From Microbacteriaceae bacterium (GTDB lineage: Bacteria > Actinomycetota > Actinomycetes > Actinomycetales > Microbacteriaceae): a stretch of 6,433 nt of DNA. Position 1 is the stretch's first letter. Each line of letters starts with the position of its first letter. The stretch covers positions 1 to 6,433 of the forward strand of contig JAODAU010000392.1 in assembly GCA_025463615.1 (NCBI GenBank), given 5' to 3'. Of this stretch, positions 1 to 5,499 are shown piece by piece. The notes beneath the pieces were generated by a model. That model was not told where the DNA came from. It was given only the letters and a program-made list of their open reading frames with translations, and ran no database searches. Made by a program: the position numbers and the translations under genes.

Positions 1-519
1 GGCCACATCCGGGTCAACCGGGTCGCACGCACGTCGATGCCGTCGATCTACGCTGCCGGCGACTGCTCGGACTTCCTGCCGTTGGCATCCGTCGCCTCCA
101 TGCAGGGACGGACGGCCGTGTTCCACGCGCTGGGCGACATCGTGATCCCGTTGGAGCTGATCAAGATCACCTCGAACATCTTCACCAAGCCCGAGAACTC
201 GACGGTCGGCTGGACGCAGAAGAAGATCGAGGACGGCGTCGCCCAGGGCGAGATCTACAAGCTGCCGCTCGCCTCCAATCCGCGGGCCAAGATGATGGGC
301 ATCAAAGACGGCTTCATCAAGCTGTTCGCGCGCACCGGGTCGGGCACCGTCATCGGCGGCGTGATCGTGGCGCCGCGGGCATCCGAGCTGATCCTGCCGA
401 TCGCGATCGCGGTCGAGCACCGCCTCACGGTCGACCAGGTGGCCCGCGCTTTCGCGGTCTACCCGTCCCTCTCGGACAGCATCACGGATGCCGCCCGCGC
501 GATGCACATCGTCAACTAG
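1..519 (+). CDS. lpdA: NAD(P)H-quinone dehydrogenase / flavoprotein disulfide reductase-family protein, C-terminal part (5' end outside window)
   Basis: The frame is open from base 1 and ends at TAG (517-519), giving about 172 visible C-terminal residues; the ATG at 37 is internal. Visible parts are the FAD-contacting YAAGDC motif (residues 17-22), a following LPLASVASMQGR helix, and the pyridine-nucleotide-disulfide-oxidoreductase dimerisation domain with FTKPE (61-65) and GGVIVAP (119-125). The helix segment, RAKM and GGVIVAP closely resemble mycobacterial LpdA (Rv3303c), an FAD enzyme that passes electrons from NAD(P)H to quinones and is not a true lipoamide dehydrogenase. In agreement, the dimer-interface His-Pro-Thr-x-Ser-Glu active-site motif of lipoamide dehydrogenases is replaced by YPSLSDS (154-160). 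The N-terminal FAD domain, where a redox-active Cys pair would be, cannot be seen, so the LpdA subtype rests on the C-terminus. It would act in the cytoplasm or at the membrane face. Confidence 0.88.
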   Translation, partial: GHIRVNRVARTSMPSIYAAGDCSDFLPLASVASMQGRTAVFHALGDIVIPLELIKITSNIFTKPENSTVGWTQKKIEDGVAQGEIYKLPLASNPRAKMMGIKDGFIKLFARTGSGTVIGGVIVAPRASELILPIAIAVEHRLTVDQVARAFAVYPSLSDSITDAARAMHIVN

Positions 520-557
520 CGCGTCCCTGCGCGCCCGCTCCCGCTCCCACCCGGCCC

Positions 558-620
558 CAAGTGGCTCTTTGTTGCGGATGTTGCGAATAAATCTCCACAT
601 CGCCAACAAAACGCCACATG
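558..620. repeat. 63-bp palindromic element, copy 1 (imperfect)
   Basis: An imperfect inverted repeat starts 39 bp after the lpdA stop. The left arm CAAGTGGCTCTTTGTTGC (558-575) matches the reverse complement of the right arm ending in GCCACATG (620) at 14 of 18 positions. An inner GATGT/ACATC pair (577-581 and 597-601) extends the fold, leaving a loop of about 15 nt. The loop holds the core GCGAATAAATC (583-593). A second element of identical length lies at 1668-1730. It matches this one at about 51/63 positions when reverse-complemented and about 50/63 when read directly, by hand count. No T-tract follows the stem, so a simple intrinsic terminator for lpdA is not convincing. It resembles REP/BIME-type or MITE-like extragenic palindromes in style, but I do not recognise it as a named family. 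Confidence 0.85.
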
Positions 621-712
621 GATCGGGTCATCCTCTCCCTCACACCCGCGAACGCGACCAGTCGGGCTGTGCAGAGGCGACCGGGCCGCAGGGCGAGCTG
701 CAGCATTGACGG

Positions 713-1657
713 ATGCCAGCCGCGGAATTCGATCCCCTTGCTCTCTCCATTCAGCTCGGCTCGGCCGGCGAGCGTTCCGACCTGTTCACCCGCGCTCGGT
801 CCGGGCGGGCGAAAAAACTCTTCCCGGGCGGGTACATGCTGCCCAGCGAGTGGGAGCGGATGGACGGCGAAGAGCGTCACCGTGCCCTGATCGACGCGGC
901 CGCGCGCAAGTCTCGCCGGCCGTTGATCGTGTCGCACCAGTCGGCAGCGGCACTCTGGCGGCTCACGGCGCTGCGTCCGTGGCCGGAGCGTGTCCACGTG
1001 CTGCAGGCTCGGGGGAGCACCACTCGTTCCACCGCCTCGCTGATCCGTCATTCGGACGGCATTCCGGAGCATCTCGCGAACATCGACGGGCATCGCGTGA
1101 CAGATCTCGCCCACACGGTCGTGGACCTCGCCGCCACCGTCTCGTTCCGCGAGGCGGTCGTGTTCGCGGATGCCGCGCTGCGACGACTGAGCAGCCCGTA
1201 CCCTTCGGTGCCGGGCGACGCGGTCACGCCCGCCGACGTGGAGGCGCTGATCATCCGCCGAGGTGCCCGCCCTGGGATGGCACACGCACGCCGGGTGCTG
1301 GAATTCGCGGACGGCCGGGCCGACCGGCCCGGTGAGTCCGTCAGCCGCGTCAGCATTTTCTCGGCCCGAATCTCACGCCCCGATCTGCAGGTCCCGGTTT
1401 TCGGTATCAGCGGGAGCAGGTATTTCGCCGATTTCTACTGGGCGGACCGCCGGCACATCGGGGAGTTCGACGGAGCGGCGAAATACACCGATCCGCAGTT
1501 CCTGCGAGGTCGCACCCCGCAGCAGGCACTACTCGACGAGAAGCGGCGGGAGGACGACCTGCGCGCCGCCGGCTATCGCTTCACACGCTGGGGCTGGGAG
1601 GTCGCGTTGTCGCCAGCGCGCTTGGGTGCCCTCTTGCGCCAGGCCGGCATCCGCTGA
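713..1657 (+). CDS. AbiEi-like / DUF559-like protein with PD-(D/E)XK endonuclease-type C-terminal domain
   Basis: This 314-residue protein begins at the first ATG after an in-frame TGA (707-709); no strong Shine-Dalgarno is visible, so the start is moderately sure. Residues 1-50 resemble the winged-helix start of AbiEi-type proteins (RARSGRAKKLFPGGYML). The middle follows the pattern common in these actinobacterial proteins: SHQSAAALW (74-82), VHV (94-96), then GHRVTDLAHTVVDLA (126-140) and AVVFADAAL (148-156). The C-terminus has the Vsr/DUF559-like nuclease layout: E208, D240 in ADFYW, E251-x-D253-G-x-x-K257-Y, then EKRRED (276-281) and a final GYRFTRWGWE. The acidic residues and Lys expected for metal-dependent DNA cleavage are all present, so the domain looks intact. 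AbiEi is the antitoxin of AbiE type IV abortive-infection systems, but no AbiEii nucleotidyltransferase toxin is adjacent. The gene stands alone between two 63-bp palindromes. Defence, repair or mobile-element roles are all possible; its true function is unknown. Confidence 0.8.
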   Translation: MPAAEFDPLALSIQLGSAGERSDLFTRARSGRAKKLFPGGYMLPSEWERMDGEERHRALIDAAARKSRRPLIVSHQSAAALWRLTALRPWPERVHVLQARGSTTRSTASLIRHSDGIPEHLANIDGHRVTDLAHTVVDLAATVSFREAVVFADAALRRLSSPYPSVPGDAVTPADVEALIIRRGARPGMAHARRVLEFADGRADRPGESVSRVSIFSARISRPDLQVPVFGISGSRYFADFYWADRRHIGEFDGAAKYTDPQFLRGRTPQQALLDEKRREDDLRAAGYRFTRWGWEVALSPARLGALLRQAGIR

Positions 1658-1667
1658 TCGCCGCACC

Positions 1668-1730
1668 CATGTGGCTTTTTGTTGCAGTTGTCGCGATTTA
1701 TTCGCCCCATTGGCAACAAAAAGCCACATG
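1668..1730. repeat. 63-bp palindromic element, copy 2 (perfect 18-bp arms)
   Basis: It lies 10 bp after the stop codon of the nuclease-like gene and 28 bp before the accA3 stop, between two convergent genes. The left arm CATGTGGCTTTTTGTTGC (1668-1685) is the exact reverse complement of 1713-1730. The loop of 27 nt contains GATTTATTCGC (1695-1705), the reverse complement of the core in copy 1 (583-593). The two copies therefore sit in opposite orientation around the gene at 713-1657. Transcribed from either strand it would form a strong hairpin and might act as a bidirectional terminator, but the T-runs lie inside the arms and not after the stem, so this is uncertain. Confidence 0.9.
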
Positions 1731-1732
1731 GA

Positions 1733-1762
1733 CTAGGCGCGGCGCGGCGCGCGGCGCGCTAG
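1733..1762. other. CTAG-bounded GC-only block overlapping the accA3 stop codon
   Basis: Between two CTAG tetramers (1733-1736 and 1759-1762) every base is G or C, in a run of GCG/GGC units. The ends can pair as a short hairpin of 4+4 bp with one bulged base. The right CTAG contains the accA3 stop codon read on the minus strand. On that strand the next T-run is the TTTTT inside palindrome copy 2, roughly 10 bases further on, so a composite terminator is possible but not compelling. Confidence 0.4.
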
Positions 1763-3516
1763 TGGATGTCGAGGAGCACCGTGCCCGAGGCGACCGTGGC
1801 GCCGACCGTCGCGAAGACGTTCGCGACGGTGCCGTCCTTGTGGGCCGAGATCGGCTGCTCCATCTTCATGGCCTCGAGCACCACGATGAGGTCGCCCTTG
1901 ACCACGGCGTCGCCGTCGGCGACCGCGAGCTTCACGACGGTGGCCTGCATCGGCGCCTTCACCGAGTCGCCGGTCGCGGTGGCGACGGCGGCGGTGCCGG
2001 CGTGACGCTTCGGCGCTGCGCCCTGGCCCGCGGATGCCGCGGAGACGCCGAGTCGCGCCGGCAGCGACACCTCGATGCGCTTGCCGTCCACCTCGACCAC
2101 GATGCTCTGGCGCGCGGCGGGGGCCGTGGCATCCGGCAGCTCGCCGCTCCACGGCTCGATGTCGTTCACGAACTCGGTCTCGATCCAGCGCGTGTAGACG
2201 CGGAACGGCGACGACGTGAACGCGGGGTCGCGCACGATCTTGCGGTGGAACGGCAGCACGGTGGGCAGGCCGGCGACCTCGAACTCGTCGAGGGCGCGGC
2301 GGGCGCGCTCAAGTGCGTCTTCGCGGGAGGAGCCGGTGACGATGAGCTTCGCGAGCAGGGAGTCGAAGGATCCGCTGATCACGTCGCCGGTGGTCACGCC
2401 GCTGTCGACGCGCACGCCCGGTCCGCCGGGAAAGCGCAGCGCGCGCACGGGGCCGGGGGAGGGCAGGAAGCCGAGGCCCGGGTCCTCGCCGTTGATGCGG
2501 AACTCGAAGGAGTGGCCCTCGGGCTTCGGGTCGTCGTAGTCGATCGTGCCGCCCTCGGCGATGCGGAACTGCTCGCGCACCAGGTCGATGCCGGTGACCT
2601 CCTCGGAGACGGGGTGCTCGACCTGCAGGCGGGTGTTCACCTCGAGGAACGAGATGGTGCCGTCCTTGGCCACGAGGAACTCGCACGTGCCGGCCCCGAC
2701 GTAGCCGACCTCGCGCAGTATCGCCTTCGACGACGTGTACAGCAGCTGGTTCAGCTCGTCGCTGAGGAACGGCGCGGGCGCCTCCTCGACCAGCTTCTGG
2801 TGGCGGCGCTGGAGCGAGCAGTCGCGGGTCGAGATCACGACGACGTTGCCGTGGCTGTCGGCGAGGCACTGGGTCTCGACGTGCCGCGGCTCGTCGAGGT
2901 ACTTCTCCACGAAGCACTCGCCGCGCCCGAACGCCGCGATGGCCTCGCGGGTCGCCGACTCGAACAGCTCCGGGATCTCCTCGCGGGTGCGGGCGACCTT
3001 GAGACCGCGACCGCCGCCGCCGAACGCCGCCTTGATGGCGACCGGGAGGCCGTGGATGTCGACGAACTCGAGCACCTCCTCGGCCCCGGAGACGGGGTTG
3101 AGGGTGCCCGGCGCGAGCGGTGCGCCGACCTTCTCGGCGATGTGGCGGGCCGAGACCTTATCGCCGAGCTTCTCGATCGCGTCGGGCGATGGCCCGATCC
3201 AGATGAGCCCGGCGTCGATCACGGCCTGGGCGAACTCGGCGTTCTCGGCGAGGAAGCCGTAGCCGGGGTGCACGGCGTTCGCGCCGGAGCGGCGGGCGAC
3301 GGACAGCACCTTGTCGATGCGGAGGTAGGTGTCGGCGCTGGTGACACCGTCGAGGGCGTACGCCTCGTCGGCGAGCTTGACGTGGCGCGCGTCGCGATCC
3401 TGGTCGGCGTAGACGGCGACGGAGGCTATCCCGCTGTCCTTCGCTGCCCTGATGACTCGTACGGCGATCTCGCCTCGGTTAGCTACCAGGACCTTCGTGA
3501 TGCGGGGCATAGTCAT
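1759..3516 (-). CDS. accA3: Acetyl/propionyl-CoA carboxylase alpha subunit (biotin carboxylase + BCCP fusion)
   Basis: This 585-residue protein is the usual length for actinobacterial AccA3/AccBC. It carboxylates its own biotin with bicarbonate and ATP, then supplies CO2 to a separate carboxyltransferase beta subunit for malonyl- or methylmalonyl-CoA synthesis. The biotin carboxylase N-domain starts with [17 protein letters not shown] and has [10 protein letters not shown] (83-92). The ATP-grasp part shows the glycine loop GGGGRG (166-171), [17 protein letters not shown] (231-247) and the catalytic [14 protein letters not shown] (292-305). A 50-60 residue Ala-rich linker leads to the biotinyl domain with EAMKM, biotin on Lys551. 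No beta or epsilon subunit gene is in view. Two starts are possible, ATG at 3516 and ATG at 3510 (MPRITK); an AGG lies 4 nt before the first, and a TAGGCT at 3519-3524 could be a -10 element for a short or leaderless transcript. A terminator separates it from maf, so it probably has its own promoter in 3517-3560. Confidence 0.96.
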   Translation of the reverse strand: MTMPRITKVLVANRGEIAVRVIRAAKDSGIASVAVYADQDRDARHVKLADEAYALDGVTSADTYLRIDKVLSVARRSGANAVHPGYGFLAENAEFAQAVIDAGLIWIGPSPDAIEKLGDKVSARHIAEKVGAPLAPGTLNPVSGAEEVLEFVDIHGLPVAIKAAFGGGGRGLKVARTREEIPELFESATREAIAAFGRGECFVEKYLDEPRHVETQCLADSHGNVVVISTRDCSLQRRHQKLVEEAPAPFLSDELNQLLYTSSKAILREVGYVGAGTCEFLVAKDGTISFLEVNTRLQVEHPVSEEVTGIDLVREQFRIAEGGTIDYDDPKPEGHSFEFRINGEDPGLGFLPSPGPVRALRFPGGPGVRVDSGVTTGDVISGSFDSLLAKLIVTGSSREDALERARRALDEFEVAGLPTVLPFHRKIVRDPAFTSSPFRVYTRWIETEFVNDIEPWSGELPDATAPAARQSIVVEVDGKRIEVSLPARLGVSAASAGQGAAPKRHAGTAAVATATGDSVKAPMQATVVKLAVADGDAVVKGDLIVVLEAMKMEQPISAHKDGTVANVFATVGATVASGTVLLDIH

Positions 3517-3560
3517 TCAGCCTATTCGCTGATTGGGGCGCGGCTTTGGTGGGGGTCGAC

Positions 3561-3624
3561 AAGAAAAGCGGATCGAGCTTGTCGAGACCTCACCGCGAAC
3601 CGGGTCTCGACGAGCTCGACCCGC
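3561..3624 (-). terminator. Intrinsic terminator after maf, built from a GGTCTCGAC-AGCTCGACC palindrome
   Basis: Two 22-nt arms (3568-3589 and 3603-3624) are reverse complements at 20 of 22 positions, with a 13-nt loop. The right arm contains GGTCTCGACGAGCTCGACC (3603-3621). Read on the minus strand the stem starts one base after the maf TGA (3626-3628) and is followed directly by TTTTCTTG (3567-3560), as expected of a Rho-independent terminator. The plus strand has no T-run after the stem. The arm sequence belongs to a type of palindrome that I recall as recurring many times in Micrococcales genomes, so the terminator may also be one copy of a dispersed repeat. Confidence 0.75.
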
Positions 3625-3625
3625 C

Positions 3626-4231
3626 TCACCAGAGCGACGGCCACTCCACGTCGAAGTCGAGCAGCAGCGAGCGCAGCGTGGAGAGCGAGAGCCCCACCAC
3701 GGCGTGCGGATCGCCGTCCACGGATGTGATGAACGGCGCCCCGAGGCTGTCGATCGTGAACGCCCCGGCGACCTCGAGCGGCTCGCCGGTGGCGATGTAG
3801 GCGTCGATCTCGTTCTCGGTGATGTTGTCGGCGAAGGTGACGGCGGCGGTCGACACCGCCCCGACCTCGCCGTTCACGACCCCGCCGCGGTGGTCGATGA
3901 GCCAGTGGCCGGAGTGCAGGTGCCCGGTGCGGCCGCGCTGCAGCATCCATCGCTCCCGGGCGATCTCGGGCAGGTGCGGCTTGCCGTAGACGACCCCGTC
4001 GAGCTCGAACACCGAGTCGCCGCCGAGCACGATGCCGTCGATCGCGGGCGAGAGCACCGCCCGCGCCTTGAGGCGGGCGAGCAGCTGCACGGTCTCGATC
4101 GCGGTGAGGGGCGAGGCCTCCTCGACCGCGGCATCCTCGTCCACGTGGGAGGGCAGCACGACCGGCTCGACGCCGGCGGAGCGGAGCGTCGCCAACCGGG
4201 CGGGCGAGGTCGAGGCGAGGTAGAGGCGCAT
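3626..4231 (-). CDS. maf: Maf family nucleoside triphosphate pyrophosphatase
   Basis: This 201-residue cytoplasmic protein has the typical Maf length. Maf/YhdE enzymes hydrolyse dTTP, UTP or modified NTPs to the monophosphate and pyrophosphate, which is thought to keep unwanted nucleotides out of DNA and RNA. Visible motifs in order are the phosphate-binding LASTSPARLATL (5-16), the catalytic GGDSVFELDG (70-79, Asp72 replacing the Asp of the more usual ADT), GKPH (83-86), RTGHLHSGH (101-109), and GEPLEVAGAFTIDSLGAPFI (149-168), then GDPHAVVGLSL (173-183). GGDS, VAGAF and GLSL in place of ADT, KAGAY and GLPL are as I remember from actinobacterial Maf proteins, so they are likely subfamily traits and not damage. 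The start is fixed by AGGAG 5 nt upstream. It diverges from the methyltransferase gene with 26 bp between start codons, and a terminator follows its stop. In mycobacteria maf also sits close to accA3. Confidence 0.93.
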   Translation of the reverse strand: MRLYLASTSPARLATLRSAGVEPVVLPSHVDEDAAVEEASPLTAIETVQLLARLKARAVLSPAIDGIVLGGDSVFELDGVVYGKPHLPEIARERWMLQRGRTGHLHSGHWLIDHRGGVVNGEVGAVSTAAVTFADNITENEIDAYIATGEPLEVAGAFTIDSLGAPFITSVDGDPHAVVGLSLSTLRSLLLDFDVEWPSLW

Positions 4232-4236
4232 GGCTG

Positions 4237-4241
4237 CTCCT
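4237..4241 (-). promoter_or_regulatory. Ribosome binding site of maf
   Basis: AGGAG on the minus strand lies 5 nt before the maf ATG (4229-4231). It decides the maf start and lies within the 26-bp gap shared with the divergent methyltransferase gene. Confidence 0.75.
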
Positions 4242-4257
4242 GTGGCAAGCTCGGGGG

Positions 4258-5499
4258 ATGGGTGAATGGCGCGGCAGGCAGGTCGAGATCGAGGTTACCA
4301 ACATCGCCCACGGCGGGGTGTCGGTGGGCCGGCTCGAGGGCCGCGTGGTGTTCGTGGCCGACGCGATCCCCGGCGAGACGGTCGTCGCCAGGATCACGGA
4401 TGACTCCAAGAAGTCGTTCTGGCGCGCCGAGACGCTCAGCGTGCCCGCGCCGTCCGAGCACCGCCGCGAGCACGTCTGGCACGCGGCGTCGCTGGAGCGC
4501 GACCCGAGCGAGCGGGCGGGCGGCGCCGAGTTCGGCCACATCGAGACCGCTCACCAGCGCGAGCTGAAGCGCCAGGTGCTCACCGATTCGCTGCGCCGCA
4601 TGGCCGGCATCGAGAGCGAGGTCACCGTCGAGGCGTTGCCGGGAGCCGAGGACGGCACCGGATGGCGCACCCGCCTGCGCCTGCACGTCGCGGAGGACGG
4701 CTCGGTCGGCCCGTATGCCGCGCGCTCGCACCACGTCGTGCCGGTCACCGACGTGCCGCTGGCTGTGGCCGCGGCGCAGGCGATCGCGCCGCTCGACGAG
4801 ACCTTCACGGGTGCGACCCACATCGACGTGGTGGTGCCCTCCACCGGCAACCCGTTCGTGCTGCAGGGCACCGACGAGAAGACCCGCCCCAAGGCCCAGC
4901 GGATCGTGGAACGCGTGGGCGATCGCGACTTCCGGCTCGACGTGCGCGGGTTCTGGCAGGTGCACGAGCACGCGGCATCCACGCTCACCGAGGCGGTCCA
5001 GTCCGCCGTCGACGAGTCCCTGTTCGACCCTCGCGCCGCCAACCTCGACCTCTACGGCGGCGTCGGCCTGCTCGCCGCGGCCGTCGGCGATCGCTTCGGC
5101 AACCACCTGCGCATCACCACCGTCGAGAGCGACCACCAGGCCACCGACCACGCCGCCGAGAACCTCGCCGAGTGGGTGGGAGCCAGCGCGGTGACGGCGC
5201 GCGTCGACGCCTACCTGCGCACCCTGACCAAGGATACCGGGGCCGCCGAGCGCGACCGCCTGGCCCGCGGCACCGTGGTGCTCGATCCTCCCCGAGCCGG
5301 CGCGGGCCGCGAGGTCGTTGACCTGCTCGCGGGTCTCGCCCCGGCGCAGCTCGTCTACGTGGCGTGCGACCCGGTGGCGCTCTCGCGCGACCTGGCGCTG
5401 TTCGCAGGGCACGGCTACGAGCTCACCGGGCTGCGGGCGTTCGACCTGTTCCCGAACACGCACCACGTGGAGGCCGTGGCGAGCCTCCGCCGCGGCTGA
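4258..5499 (+). CDS. TRAM-domain class I SAM-dependent RNA methyltransferase (RlmD/RlmC/TrmA m5U family)
   Basis: This 413-residue protein has the RumA-type layout. A TRAM RNA-binding domain covers about 7-60 (EVTNIAHGGVSVGRLEGRVVFV). A central region follows, then the SAM-dependent methyltransferase domain from about 225: FWQV (232-235), DLYGGVG (264-270), VES with Glu290, VLDPPRAGAG (341-350), YVACDP (367-372) with Cys370 as the expected catalytic nucleophile, and DLFPNTHHVEAVA (396-408) carrying the general-base Glu405. The family makes 5-methyluridine in rRNA or tRNA; which base is modified cannot be told from sequence. Cys370 is the only cysteine in the protein, so the [4Fe-4S] ligands of E. 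coli RlmD are absent; the matching stretch reads RAGGAEFGHIETAHQ (86-100). No in-frame alternative start is evident and the GGGGG just before ATG is too close for a normal ribosome site, so translation may be leaderless or weakly initiated. Its stop touches the next gene's stop. Confidence 0.92.
   Translation: MGEWRGRQVEIEVTNIAHGGVSVGRLEGRVVFVADAIPGETVVARITDDSKKSFWRAETLSVPAPSEHRREHVWHAASLERDPSERAGGAEFGHIETAHQRELKRQVLTDSLRRMAGIESEVTVEALPGAEDGTGWRTRLRLHVAEDGSVGPYAARSHHVVPVTDVPLAVAAAQAIAPLDETFTGATHIDVVVPSTGNPFVLQGTDEKTRPKAQRIVERVGDRDFRLDVRGFWQVHEHAASTLTEAVQSAVDESLFDPRAANLDLYGGVGLLAAAVGDRFGNHLRITTVESDHQATDHAAENLAEWVGASAVTARVDAYLRTLTKDTGAAERDRLARGTVVLDPPRAGAGREVVDLLAGLAPAQLVYVACDPVALSRDLALFAGHGYELTGLRAFDLFPNTHHVEAVASLRRG

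Noticed and set aside
519..534. Five-base-pair GCGCG/CGCGC hairpin at the lpdA stop
   Set aside because: Too short and without a T-tract; expected by chance in high-GC DNA.
618..890. A short plus-strand frame starting with the ATG at the end of palindrome copy 1
   Set aside because: It overlaps the start of the 713-1657 gene in another frame and shows no family resemblance.
512..1285. A 257-codon minus-strand frame across palindrome copy 1 and the nuclease-like gene
   Set aside because: Composition is Arg/His/Gly-rich without motifs; the plus-strand gene explains the coding signal.
558..1730. CRISPR-like reading of the two repeats
   Set aside because: Only two copies, about 1.1 kb apart in inverted orientation with a gene between; no spacers or cas genes.
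558..1730. IS element with the palindromes as terminal inverted repeats
   Set aside because: Each repeat is itself a full palindrome, no target-site duplication is evident at the outer edges, and the enclosed protein does not resemble a known transposase.
1669..3729. A 686-codon open frame on the plus strand covering the whole of accA3
   Set aside because: It is antisense to a certain gene, starts inside palindrome copy 2, and its translation is low-complexity Arg/Gly/Ala/Asp typical of a mirrored high-GC frame.
3626..4231. Possible inactivation of Maf because ADT, KAGAY and GLPL motifs differ
   Set aside because: The substitutions (GGDS, VAGAF, GLSL) fit the actinobacterial form of the family and the catalytic Asp72 is present.
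3874..5466. A 530-codon minus-strand frame opposite the RNA methyltransferase gene
   Set aside because: It is a shadow of the 4258-5499 gene and of maf in another frame, with no recognisable domain.
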